The notes under the pieces were generated by a model. It was not told the origin of the DNA. It ran no database searches and worked only from the letters and a program-made list of their open reading frames with translations. Shown piece by piece: positions 14,080 to 25,254 of a stretch of DNA of 64,000 bases. Source of the DNA: Paraphysoderma sedebokerense (Eukaryota > Blastocladiomycota > Physodermatomycetes > Physodermatales > Physodermataceae). The stretch spans positions 1-64,000 of the forward strand of contig JAHLJZ010000059.1 of NCBI GenBank assembly GCA_025602915.1, read 5' to 3'. A program made the translations under genes and the position numbers. Positions within the stretch are counted from its first letter, which is position 1. Each line of letters begins with the position of its first letter.

Positions 14080-16058
14080 CTACACCCAAGCCAAAATGGC
14101 ACAATTCTCCAAACTGACATCATTTTCCACATAATAAACCAACTCAGTATTAAATCCTTGACTTCTTAACCACGTTAATCTACCGTAATCCAATGATCTC
14201 TTTGTTTTATACCCAATGAGTTCACGCTGAGCATGAGTGAGATGCAGTTCATTAAATGTTGACAGGGTATCAGGATTTGTGGAAGTAGAGAGAGAGTCGG
14301 ACTGATGATGTTGGTCGTGATCATGTTCCGTTTCACGGTCTATTCTGTCGGCTTGATTAATACCGTCGGAAGCTCCCTCCAAAGATTGGGATGTCTTTGA
14401 TGGCCTAACTCCACAGACAGCCCAACTACTTAGACCTTTAATCAACTCAAAAGCTTCTTTCCCGATATCATACTTTTCCAAAAAGTCTCGAGCAATGTAG
14501 GATTCGTACGAACATAGTTGATGACAACAAAGTGCTATGGTGAGGCCTTTTACTTTGTTCTGACGCTCTGACGATGAATTTGTACAGACTGGCGAGGACA
14601 TCGATGATTGAACAGGTGCATGGGAGATATAGTTATAAAGACATCTTAATCCAATATCGGTTGCACCACCGCATAAATGCTTGCCTATTGCTACCACTGG
14701 TTTTGGGGTTTGTCGTTCAGCAGAATCTTTCATATCTAGGGACGAAGAAGAGGAGAAACTAGAAATTGACGGAACAAGAGGTAGATGAAAGTGGGTCATG
14801 TCGATTTGAATTCGTTCAACGGTTGAGTTTGCTGGCAAGGATGCTGGAGCTGTCGATGAGTCGATGCCATCTGTGCTATGACTTGAGTTCAACGTAGGTG
14901 TTTTTAAGTACCTATCGAACTATTCACAGTATCAGTTAGCTTGGAACAAGTATGGAAGCAGATACAACTGTAATACATAAGTGGACGTTCAACTACCTTA
15001 CACCGGAAATTCTTCCTTTTGTCCACGAGTACATAATGTGATGTTAGAGTTTGATTCTCATTATTTTGTGAACTCTGTAATTTTATATCAACTGCAGTCT
15101 TAACGTAGCTACACAGCTCGCCTTTACCAGCACCGAATTCGATAAAGCAACTTCCATTCTCCAACAGACCCAGTCTATCCATATGGCCAATTAATGAAGC
15201 TTGCTGGAGTAGATGTTTTTGATATTTCTTCAGCTCTCTGTTAATTTCATTCAGCGTCATCAGTAGAGTTTTTGAAAAAGGAGGATAAACGAATTCATCG
15301 GAGGGCAGTACTTACAATTTGTCTTTCATACATGCATGGCTTAAAACAACAGTTCTGATCCCTCCAATATCTCGAATCATGTCATCATAGATATTTTCAA
15401 CTTTTCGTATCAGAGCCTGCAATTCCGAGGGTGGGAGGGATTGAAGGGTTTTTCGGGGCGCCGAATTGGACGAGGTAGACTGACCACTCAAAGAGGGCGA
15501 AAGTGACGGAGGATGAAGATTGATGTTTTCAACGTAATAAGATTGCGGCCGCGGACGACTGTTGCATCGTTTAAGATGATCTTTTAGTTTTGATTCGGCT
15601 ACGGTACTGTGTTGGAGGGTGGATGCGAACGCAAAGGAAACGAAATAGTGCATTGAACGAGGGCCGATGGTTAGCTTTCACCAAAATAAGAGCAACAAGA
15701 GGCAGCAGCGGATTTTACGGCCACGACCATTGCGGGAGTCGAAGATAAAATGAATAAAATTGCAATATGATCTTAACTGATTACCGTCGTATGGACAAGG
15801 GATCCTCTTTTCTTTCTTACCCAAACCGTCTTCGAGGTGACCATGTTCACCGCAGTATTTTCTATTCTCCTTGGTTCGCATATGACAATACCTCTTCTTC
15901 CTCGCAACGTAGAAATGACATTGGTTAGGATTGTCCGGCGGAGGAGGAATTGTAGGGGACTGATTCTTTAAAATGGGCACTTTCGAATCTAGGGACTGCG
16001 ACGGCAATTGAGAACCGGCGTGAGATGAAGGGGACATTGATCGTTTCCTCTTGGTCAT
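14080..16058 (-). CDS. TRM13: tRNA:m4X 2'-O-methyltransferase TRM13
   Basis: TRM13 methylates the 2'-O of residue 4 in the acceptor stem of certain tRNAs, using S-adenosylmethionine. Four exons: 15785-16058, 15316-15598, 15004-15237 and 14080-14911, 540 residues. The N-terminus has the CCCH-type zinc motif (CHFYVARKKRYCHMRTKENR followed by YCGEHG) and then a CHHC U11-48K-type finger split by intron 1 (IPCPYDA joined to ESKLKDHLKRC). The methyltransferase part has KHLLQQASLIGHMDRLGLL, the SAM loop FIEFGAGKGELCSYV, VLVDKRKNFR, VVAIGKHLCGGATDIGLRCL and TIALCCHQLCSYESYI. A serine-rich low-complexity insert of roughly 30 residues and a His/Asp-rich insert near 14300 interrupt the fold. Acceptor choice at 15599-15600 and donor choice at 15002-15003 were fixed by frame. 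It is head-to-head with UBC6. Confidence 0.93.
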
Positions 16059-16270
16059 CGTATGCTATTATAGTCTGCTATATATCGAATGAAGTTCGCA
16101 AAGAAATAACAGAGAGCAAAGTAACGATCTGATCAGTACGAATGCTTTAAAAAAGTTCGTCGTACGAGCGTCACATTGTCACGTTGTCCCACTCTTATGG
16201 CGTTCGGCCGAATCTCAACTCACAAAGAATCCTCGCCGATATCATTTCAAACCAAATAGGATATTAGGAT
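16059..16270. promoter_or_regulatory. Compact bidirectional promoter TRM13/UBC6
   Basis: Only 212 bp separate the two divergent start codons, so both promoters and 5' UTRs must fit here. No TATA box stands out; a palindromic TCGTACGA near 16160 is the only obvious symmetric element. Confidence 0.5.
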
Positions 16271-17697
16271 ATGGCAACAAAGGCCGCCTACAAACGTCTC
16301 ACGAAAGAGTATCTCAATATTCAAAAGTCTCCACCTCCGGTGCGTACAGCTTTCCATATCTTCTAGTTGCCTTCCTCAGTCAATTAAGCGTCATCTTCTC
16401 ATTACTGTAACTAACGATTGACTCCAAAACTCCGATTACTTTTGTTCACTCTTGACATATTATTATTCGATGTTACGTCCTGCGTAATTGGACATTCACT
16501 TTTGAAATTTGAATTATCCATTAATCTCTCCGGCTCACTTTACTTTAACGAATCTCTTGGATTTGCTTACTTCCCGAACTGCTGGACCCAACTTGTGTAA
16601 AATGACTTGTCGCTCATTTCATTCTTACAGCTAATCACAGCAAAACCTTTAGAGACCAATATTCTTGAATGGTATGTTGAATTGCGTAATAGAGAATCTC
16701 TATCAATAATTTGCAGCAGAGTAGAAACGAAGATGTGAAATAGGACATATGATATGCTAGCTTCGATACTGCGCTCATTTTGCCTTCCCATTTACGCTTC
16801 TCTGGTCCTGTCAATGTGTTAACAATTTATTTTGGCCTTAAACTGTGTTTTTGGTTTATCAGGCATTATGTGCTCCTCGGCCCCAAAGATACACCATACG
16901 AAGGTGGACAATACCATGGTAAACTCACATTTCCCCCCGAATATCCCTACAAGCCTCCGTCAATTCGGTTTGTATTTTATTCCGTTGGAATAATTAGCAC
17001 TTGTTATATCTGACGTCTCTCTTCCTTCCCTCGCAACTGAAACAATTCTTTGCAATGTGCACAGAATGATCACACCATCTGGTCGTTTCACTCCCAACGC
17101 ACGTATCTGTCTGTCAATGTCAGATTATCATCCGTCAACCTGGAATCCCGGCTGGTCCGTCGCAACAGTACTGAATGGATTACTCTCCTTCATGGTGAGT
17201 GATGAGTCGGCCGCAGGGACAATGAAGTGTGACGAAGACGAACGAAGGAGGCTGGCTAGACATAGCTGGGATTTCAATAAAAATAGTAAAATTTTCCAAG
17301 GTAATGTCTATAAGATAATGACGTCTGGATTTATGCGTTGTGTCAGGATGAATGACAATTACTCAAACCTTTTTTGATGCTCTGCTTTTTAGAAGTTTTC
17401 CCTGACTTGATTAGTAGTTGCCCACCTTTATCATCCGCTTCAGACAATTCTCTCCTTCATCTCGACTCCTCTGACTCTTCCCTCCGAAATCGCTTTCCCA
17501 CTTCTTTCACTCATTCTCAAGAATCAACAAATTCAATATCAACGGTCAATAAAGTGTCGGGTACAATCGTACGATATTGGAAGCGATTGCTATTTGGAGT
17601 TTTGGTTTTGTGGAGCTATCTGGTCGTTAGTCGGGTGATTGTAAGACTGGGGATGGTGGGCAGTACCGCTGGGACCGGTAATGCGCCAAGCTTATGA
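16271..17697 (+). CDS. UBC6: Tail-anchored ubiquitin-conjugating enzyme E2 (UBC6/UBE2J family)
   Basis: UBC6-type E2 enzymes sit in the ER membrane and pass ubiquitin to substrates of ER-associated degradation. Five exons: 16271-16339, 16631-16671, 16863-16967, 17065-17300 and 17393-17697, 251 residues. The start [20 protein letters not shown] matches the family N-terminus. The UBC fold shows [40 protein letters not shown], and the active-site segment [20 protein letters not shown] with the catalytic cysteine at about residue 87. The family-typical CLSMSDYHP context replaces the classical HPN motif. After a Ser-rich linker, a single C-terminal hydrophobic helix ([19 protein letters not shown]) forms the tail anchor. 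The length agrees with yeast Ubc6. Confidence 0.95.
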
Positions 17698-18307
17698 TTT
17701 ATTGATTGAAACTGTTAATGTTATCACGACTTTGAAAGGGATCTGTTGAGAATCGGGCATATATATAAAGATTCCTCGACACAAGAGACGGAAGCAGAAA
17801 TGGATTGCCGAAGAGTAAAAATGGAATTAGACTTCTGAACTTTGAACCAATAAATGAATCAGTTTTATTTATTCACTCAATATTTCTGGCCCTGTTCGTT
17901 TACGTTTCAAGTCAGTACCTGTCACTTGTCGTTTTCTTTCCAGAAAGTTCGCAATAGGGTTTAGTCTTGTATTTCCCTTTTGCATTCTCTCGGTAAATCT
18001 ATACATGTTTATTACAGTGGATAAACTTTGGTTTTACTATTATTCATTATGTACAATTGCTAGATAGCCAAGAAAAATACATCGAATCGATGCACATCCG
18101 TCATTACTCTACTTTAGTTTGCGATATCGAAAAATTAATTCTTATAAATACTAAATAAAGCTCTCACTTCCATGTTTTAGCACCGTATAAATGAAATTCT
18201 TTTGACCCCTAAGGGGTCATCAACAACCTCCGATACACCTGTAATTCCGTTCAGCGCTGAACACATCTATCATCTTATCCCCATTTACCCTCCAGTAAAT
18301 TATACCT
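17698..18307. other. Gene-free spacer between convergent UBC6 and the sugar transporter
   Basis: This is 610 bp of AT-rich DNA carrying the two 3' ends. AATAAA-like signals (for example near 17848) fit polyadenylation of UBC6. I see no gene. Confidence 0.5.
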
Positions 18308-19553
18308 TTAACCAGTTTGTTTCATTAGAGCAAGCTTCACTTCTTTTTCTTCTTTCGACTCCACGGACGGACGTCCATATAACCAAGTCGCCAACATGAC
18401 CAACCCGGCACCAATCGTAAATGTCCCACTCAGTTTAAAATCAAATAAAAACAAGCTGATCACACTGCTCAGAATAATAGCAATACTTGTAGCAAAACCC
18501 TTCAATATATTATCAGCATACTTCACCACCAATGCAACAATCAATCCCCCAACTGCGTTAAGTAGAATCGCTAGCCAAGTAATTCGGTTATAACCGATCC
18601 AAAAACCTTGTTGAGTAATGAGATCGAAATCGAGGATCAGAATTTGTAAGGAAATGAAAATGGTGGAGAAAAATGCTAATTGAATGTTTCGAATCCAGAG
18701 GGAAGCTTTGGTTTGTTTGAGTACTTTTTCAAAGTACACACCTGAAAGACCGGAAAGTGTACATGCAATTAAGAGAAGGCAAAAACCGAATAAGCGGGAA
18801 TGATCAGCTATGGCAGTCACATCGGATTGCGGATTGATATTGTTGGCTGTCTCGAATTTGGTAGTTGAATTTAGTAAAGTGGAGTTCATAGAATCTTCGA
18901 CGTGACGTACAGGGGTAGAAGACGACGACGTAGACAGACTAGTAGAAGGCAACTGAACCAGTCCGACACCAACAGTCAGTAATTTCAATGCAGTCCATTT
19001 AGATGCACCTAAACTTTTTTGTAGTAACCATACTGAAAACAGTGCAGTCGTTAAAATTTTGAGTTGGCTTGTGACTTGGTAACTCACGGCGTCTAATAAA
19101 CTGATAGCCACATATTGAATATTATTCTGGATAGCGTAAAGTAACGCCGGTATCATAATTTTTAGAGCATCTGATTTCGGTCCAAATATATCTTTTAGAA
19201 ACTGTTTAATGGTGTAGGCATGTTGAACTGACAATGGTGAGGATTGCGGAAGAGTCGAAGTCGTGAGTCGTTTGAGTGAGGTTCTTGACTGGTGAAAGTG
19301 TACGGCAATTGAGATAACAAGTTTGATGAGTTCAGCCAGTAAAACAGCTGTTGAAATGATATAGGGGGGTCCAGGAATTGTCCGGGAATAACGCATAGAA
19401 AGGATTAAGAATGAGTTCTGCGTCACAAGGGTGACGAGGGAAATGTATTTAAGAGGGATGCCGTTCAGGCTAGGTTGGGCTGATGAAGAATTTCAATTTT
19501 GTCAGTGCCAGTATAACACCTACTACATAGAAATTTAACATACCTTCTGCCAT
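18308..19553 (-). CDS. UDP-sugar (UDP-galactose / UDP-GlcNAc) transporter, SLC35A-like
   Basis: This is a Golgi or ER antiporter that brings UDP-sugars into the lumen for glycosylation in exchange for UMP. Two exons: a 10-nt first coding exon 19544-19553 (codons for M, A, E and one base) and 18308-19479, 393 residues. The spliced N-terminus reads MAEAQPSLNGIPLKYISLVT. About ten hydrophobic helices follow. Family signatures are LVTQNSFLILSMRYSR, the NNIQYVAISLLDAVSYQVTS stretch, QLKILTTALFSVWLL, VYFEKVLKQTKASLWIRNIQ, and YADNILKGFATSIAIILSSV near the end. A Ser/Thr-rich loop of about 60 residues is inserted mid-protein. Substrate (galactose versus GlcNAc) cannot be decided by eye. The acceptor CATCAG at 19480-19485 was chosen because it keeps the frame open; a nearer CTAG gives a stop. 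Confidence 0.9.
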
Positions 19554-20640
19554 GTCTAATAATTTCAGAGAGATAGGAGATAGACGGTGAAAAAGGCAGC
19601 CCTCTTACAGTCAACACAGGAATTTTCGGTTCAGCTAAGCATGGAGGGTCTGGAAAGGATACGGAATAAGTGGGAGAGAGGGTAGGGGGGACTGATGCGA
19701 CTGATGAGAGTGAGAGGGGGAGACTGGAGCAAAATTCGTCAAATCCTTGACGGTGAAATAAATGTGTCCCCTTAGAAAGTGGATCATCCTCATCAGAGCA
19801 GGAGAGAGGAGGGAACGCGAACCCGTGTCGACAACAGAGGGAATCAGCATTTTTATATATACAAGATTGCAGCCACACAGTTATTTGTGTGGATGTCTGA
19901 TAGAAAAGTATGTTTCTATAGAAATCTAGAATACCCTTCGATGGTATTAGGGAGGCAATTCTCTATATATTGATCACCATTGTTTGACTTTGCATGTTTA
20001 AAATGTCTCAATAACGTCATGAATTTCGGGCGTAACTTGACTAAATGATGTATGGCTACATACTATGTGAATATAAAATAACATAAAGTGAAATCATGTA
20101 ATCAGATATTCTTCTTGCGGGCGGAATGTAGGCATACATATGAAGATTTAAATCTCTTTTAGAAAACACTGCGTCGGTGAAACTATAGATGATCGAAATG
20201 TCAACATATATCAACTAACATGATGATCCACTCTATTATGCTTCGCTGGTACTGAATGTATATGATTGACTCGAAGCAAGAAATATTATGAAATCGATAG
20301 ACTATTCGCTGATAAATTTCATTTAGGTCCAGTCCGTGCCGAATCGAAAGTCGTACATACTCTAGCAGTAAAATATAATTATTTTCACAACTGTCGCGGA
20401 CTCCTACCAGGAACAAAGCTTATCATATATCTTCATCATCTGTATCCAACTACACTAGAAAAATGCTAAAAGCTGAGGAAGCCACGCCAACTGAAATCAG
20501 GCGGCCAGTGTTTTGCGATTCTCAACGATTTCCCTCTCTCACCGAGTCACCAGATTCCAATTTTCATATCTCAGTATTCCAATTTTCAAAATCCAATATC
20601 ATTCTTCCCCCAGTGCACATATACATTTCACAAGCCGGTA
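19554..20640. promoter_or_regulatory. Long intergenic region upstream of the sugar transporter and P5CR
   Basis: This 1.09 kb lies between two divergent genes. A 137-residue minus-strand ORF (19465-19878) overlaps the first exon of the transporter in another frame and looks like 5' UTR noise. Short plus-strand ORFs near 20266-20470 have no recognisable domain. The region probably contains both promoters; I see no named element. Confidence 0.45.
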
Positions 20641-21748
20641 ATGACTCTTTCTTCATCCGATATCCGATCCATCTGCATTCTCGGCTGCGGGACGATGGGT
20701 CAGGCCATTCTTACTGGTCTTCTTGTCGAATACAAATCCCAGTTTCAAATTATCGCTTGCGTTTCATCTGAAGAATCGGCTGCTAGACTTGAAGAAATTT
20801 ATGGGAAGCAAATTGAAGTTATCATCAATAATAATGTAGAGGGCGTAAGGAAGGCACAAGTGGTTATTTTGTGGTGGGTTTTCATTCATCTGCTCACTGA
20901 ATTATTTAAGCCTTCATTTTGTACTTCAGTAAATTTACATTGTCAATTAGCCATAATTAAATTAAAAGCAACATTCTTAACTTATTTTTTCTTTCATTCA
21001 GTACTAAACCACAGGTGGCCAAGTCTGTGATAGAGGAAGATGACGTAAAAGCGGCGCTGGAAAATAAACTATTGATCTCTATCTTGGCCGGTGTCAGGAA
21101 TAATCAATTGCAAGAATGGTTACCAAAGTCTTCCATTATTAGAGCCATGCCAAACACCCCTTGCAAGGTGCGTTGCTTTCAGTCTTTGTCGTGCTCAGTA
21201 GATGCGTATTGACGACGTAATGGGCAAGATCCGGGAAGGCATGACTATTCTCTCATGTTCACCAAAAGTACCAGCTGAATATAAAGCTTTCGCCAAAAAG
21301 ATATTTTCAAGTATCGGACGTTGCAGATATTTAGACGAAAAACATATGGATGCTGTCACAGCTCTAGGTGGATCCGGACCGGCGTTTGGATGTGTTGTTT
21401 TAGAATCGTTGGCTGATGGTGGTGTCATGATGGGATTACCAAGAGATATCGCAATCGAGTTAGCTGCCCAATGTACGTCTGTCTTTCATTGTTTGTGGAT
21501 GATTTTAGATTAACCGACTGATCGATTTCTTATAAACGACAGCTTTGCAAGGTGCCGCTCGCATGGTTCTTCAGACATCACAACATCCTGCTATGGTTAA
21601 AGATAGCGTTACAACTCCTGGAGGTTGTACAATTGCGGGACTTCTGACGATGGAAGATGGAAAGATTCGATCTACATTGGCTAGAGCAATTCAGGAAGCC
21701 ACAGTTGTTGCTAGTGGGTTGGGAAAGAAGCAAGATGAAAAGAGATGA
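20641..21748 (+). CDS. PRO3: Pyrroline-5-carboxylate reductase
   Basis: This enzyme catalyses the last step of proline synthesis, reducing delta-1-pyrroline-5-carboxylate with NAD(P)H. Four exons: 20641-20873, 21002-21167, 21229-21472 and 21543-21748, 282 residues, the usual length. The Rossmann glycine motif ICILGCGTMGQAILTGLL is at the N-terminus. Then follow RKAQVVILWCTKPQVAKSVI across the first intron, ISILAGV, IIRAMPNTPCKIREGMTILS across the second intron, and the family signature TALGGSGPAFGCVVLESLAD followed by GGVMMGLPRDIAIELAAQ. The acceptor GGGCAAG at 21222-21228 was chosen over a nearer TAG because it restores PNTPCKIREGMT. The C-terminus has SVTTPGGCTIAGLLTMEDG and ends in KQDEKR. 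Confidence 0.95.
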
Positions 21749-21835
21749 ATCTGATATGGGGGTAATTTGTCAACTTGAATAAAAGAATGGGTGCCCTTGT
21801 TATATTTAAAATCGTATTCCGGCATCATATATGAT

Positions 21836-23100
21836 TTATGCAATATCAGAAGGATCCCAACAAAATTTCTTTGGCTGAGCTTTAGACAAACTATCCAAAA
21901 TCAGCATGTCCTAAAGGGAAGACAAAGAAATTAAGATCATGCATGAAGCGTTAACTTCCATAATCCGAAGAGACAAACTTACATCTTCTGAAAGCTCCCA
22001 TCCAAATAAGTCAATATTTTCTTGCATTCTTTCAACTTTATCTGTCTTCGGTATCACCACCGCATCATGCTGCAGTCCCCACTTGAGCAACACTTGAGCT
22101 TTCGATTTTCCATACTTCATAGATATTTCTTTTATTTCCTTCACCTCAACCTCACCATTCACCAATTGGCCTTCGCCCAAGCTACTATATGCTTGAACGA
22201 CTACGTTGTGCTCCTTACACCAATCCACCACATCCCGTTGATACCACAATGGATGAAACTCGAACTGGTGAACGGCAGGTTTAATTTCAGCATGCTCCCA
22301 CAACTCATTCAAATGATTCACCATGTAGTTCGATACGCCGATCGCTTTAACTTTACCCTCTTTATAAGCCTTTTCAAGGGCTCGCCAAGTACCAAGACGG
22401 TTTGGAGAATGTTGAGTCGATTCTGGCGGAAGTTTTTGTGAACCTGGCCAGTGTATCAGTATGAGATCGAGATAGGACAAGTTAAAATTGGAGAGCGAGG
22501 TCAAGATTGTTTCATAGGCTTTTTCGAAACCTTGTGTCCGAGGTCCAATTTTTGAAGTAATAAACAGATCGGATCGACTGATGGAGTTGGATGGATCCGA
22601 AAGGATGCTGTTGATAGATTTTCCTATTGCCGCTTCGTTTTTGTAACCAGCGGCGGAGTCTTCATTTTGTCATGATTTGCCAACACAGTACGTATAAAAT
22701 GTATGGAGGCCAGGGGTATTTTCGAGAAGATACAAGTTAGCTTTCAGCAACCTATAATTCACAGCACAGACAAGCTGAAAATATGCTCAATATATCCACA
22801 AGGTGGATTCTTTGCTATAACTATATAAGCTCAAAAAAAATACATCGCAAAGAATTGATAAATGAAAATATACCCACCGAATAACCTATATCCAGCACTA
22901 ACTGCTTGTTTAACGGCCTTTTCGACTACTTCATCTTTCATACGGTAAGTTCCTACTAGTTTTTTTTATTAAGTAGTGCATGATCTAGTCAGCAACGTCA
23001 TGCAATGGGCGAGCAAAGGAACTGGAACATAAGATTTACATCCTACGGCGGGTATCCGGATATTATTAGCATTAGCTAGAGTGTATGTTGGTATTTTCAT
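21836..23100 (-). CDS. Aldo-keto reductase (NADPH-dependent, single-domain TIM barrel)
   Basis: Aldo-keto reductases reduce aldehydes and ketones with NADPH; the physiological substrate cannot be read from sequence. Four exons: 23040-23100, 22878-22955, 21983-22659 and 21836-21910, 296 residues. Splicing intron 1 yields IRIPAVGLGTYRMKDE, a strong family match. The catalytic tetrad is complete: Asp47 and Tyr52 in LFDSAAGYKNEAA, Lys83 in DLFITSKIGP, and His116 in YLDLILIHWPG. Later motifs are KVKAIGVSNYMVNHLNELWE, QFEFHPLWYQRDVVDWCKEH, VVVQAYSSLGEGQL and DAVVIPKTDKVERMQENIDL. The start chosen is MKIPTYTLANANNIR; an in-frame upstream ATG at 23223 would add 41 residues not typical of the family. 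Confidence 0.93.
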
Positions 23101-23685
23101 TATAGCGGGTAATATTGGAGGGATGGATGATATTTTGAGGGCAAATCGTTCGCTGTCGGACGGTAAGCCGAAATGTGCGGACCGAGTATTAGTGGCGTCA
23201 AAAATTTGAATTGCGCTGGTCATTTAAAGGACGATTCATGTAATACAGCAATAAAAATGGCAGAAACAATTTGAATCTATTAATTTAGTATTGAGAATTG
23301 TCTAATGTACAACTACTAGAAACTGGTCATTATTTCATAGTCAGCTGCTAGGATGCGTTTTAATTAGATATTAGCTACGTGCATTCAAACGAGACAAAAG
23401 GGAAAGCTTACTAAATATCCGCACTGTCGGAGACATATGTAAGAAATCATAAGTGCAATAAATCCGATGCCTTCTCTGACAAAAGAACAATTATTTTTTT
23501 TCTAGTACCCGATTTAAACGTGAAACCATATTGTATACGAAACACATTACTGGTTATTTCAGCAGGAATCCTTTGTACCATGTATCAATTGGTTTTGCGA
23601 AAAAAGTTAAAATTTGGTTTGGAAAAATATATGTAGTTCTTCGAAAGGATTAACATAGTTCCATCATTTTTAGCACTTGTTTAAC
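23101..23685. promoter_or_regulatory. Divergent upstream region of the aldo-keto reductase and the secreted orphan
   Basis: This is 585 bp of AT-rich DNA between two divergent starts. The last 200 bp before 23686 contain A/T-rich runs; no specific motif is assigned. Confidence 0.4.
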
Positions 23686-24827
23686 ATGATGCTCGCGGCG
23701 TTGAAAGTATTATATATCTTGCTTACCATTGGCTCTGCAAATGTTATATTCACAGAGGCCACCGGAATTGATAACCCGACAGATGTAGATGGCATCACAA
23801 ACAAGTTACAGGGTAAGCAGACATACTAAAAACGTATTCTCTGCCGTAGATAATTAACTGGGTTATCTTGCAGCTACCCACCTTAATGAGCATTCGATTC
23901 AGGAAGGCGGCACTCATTGCAGTTTCGGTGGCCGCAATGAAGCGGAAGAACATAGTAATTGTGAATGGACCTTAATTGGATGGTAAGAAACGATGAATTT
24001 CAATCGAGGGCACCTGAAGCACATAATTAACGTTGTAATTCTCAGGCATGGGACAGATAATCGTTACATCAAATCGATAGAGGGAGGACTCAATCCGCTG
24101 GCATTAAACCTTAAACAGTACGAAAGGAAGATCGGGCCTGGGTTCTACATGTACGACATTTATTTTGCTCTACTTCGTTTGTAACGTTGATTAATTCTGT
24201 CCTGCATGACTTAGATCTAACTCGGCTTCCGAGGTTGTGAAGACATATGCCACACCTGGCAACCCCGCGCTGTGCGGATTGTATGTGCCAACGGAGTTGT
24301 TCAAACGTTGGATAAAAATATATATCCCCTCGGCTTTTGAAGTCACTTTTCCTCCAAGCAAAGAGTATCCTCAATTCCATAGAAAGCGAGTGTCGATACA
24401 TTACAGCTATGCAACTTTACGAGTTTATCTGAGAGCTCTTGAGATGATGAACAAAATTCCAAACTTGGTTCAAGATCCATTCCCATTGTTTGTCACGAAA
24501 TTAAATGTGAACGGCCAAATTGCGTACGTTATGTAGCTCCATTCTCATATAATATATTACTTGCATTTACGATATATTTATAGGTTGCAAATGTCAATTC
24601 CGCCAGAAAAATTTCGTTATGTTCGAGCAAGGTGCATGATTCCGAGGTATCGCGAAAGCGTGCGATATTTGGATCTAGATTGGTGGTCGATCATTAAAAG
24701 ACAATCCGATAACGATGGGTGGAAGGTGCATAATGCAGTGAATCCAGTTTTTTCGGTGGATAAAGAAGTGTTGGAGAAGATGAGAAATAGTGACAGGAGA
24801 TTTAAATTTCGCAGAAAAATCAAGTAA
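23686..24827 (+). CDS. Orphan secreted protein, 297 residues
   Basis: Five exons (23686-23812, 23874-23982, 24046-24150, 24215-24523, 24584-24827) give 297 residues, and all phases close. The N-terminus MMLAALKVLYILLTIGSANV followed by IFTEATG is a clear signal peptide. The mature part has few cysteines (HCSFGGRNE, SNCEWTLIGWH, PALCGLYVP, RARCMIP) that could form two disulfides. Other features are a short aromatic/basic segment FKRWIKIYIPSAFEV, a DLDWWSIIKRQ stretch and a strongly basic end RRFKFRRKIK. There are no membrane segments after the signal. I recognise no domain. Good splice sites, a signal peptide and the absence of stops argue that it is a real gene. It may be a lineage-specific extracellular or effector-like protein, which is inference only. 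Confidence 0.72.
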
Positions 24828-25254
24828 ACTGTGGTTTATCATATCAGCATCTTTATGAGGACTGGATGCGTGTATACAATCATATAGCTATTTTATTGAA
24901 GGACAGTATCTGTTGGCAACCCGCATTACGAATAACAAATTCATCATTAAGAGGAAACAGTCCTATAGTCCCTATGACTCCAAATATGCCCAATTCCTTT
25001 GGTACATATGCATGGCATATTCCAATTTCCTTTGCCCGTATAATGTAAAGCTAGAATATAGCCCGAGTATTGGCAGTAATTCTGATAGCATTCGATAGAA
25101 TCCATTTATTAGCGGCGGCGGCGCTCGGGAGTCGGGATTGTCAGATAACACGACAGGAAAGGCTCGATTAATCTGTCCCAAGTCCGTACCAGGCGGTGAA
25201 TCATATCAGTTACTTGTTTTCCCAATCATAACAAAGTACAAAATCGAGTTCACT
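24828..25254. other. Intergenic spacer upstream of EAF6
   Basis: This is 427 bp of AT-rich sequence holding the 3' end of the secreted orphan and the EAF6 promoter. A short GGCGGCGGCG run lies at 25113-25123. No gene is seen. Confidence 0.45.

Noticed and set aside
19465-19878. 137-residue minus-strand ORF overlapping the first exon of the UDP-sugar transporter
   Set aside because: Different frame from the supported exon, Pro/Ser-rich without domain; better explained as 5' UTR.
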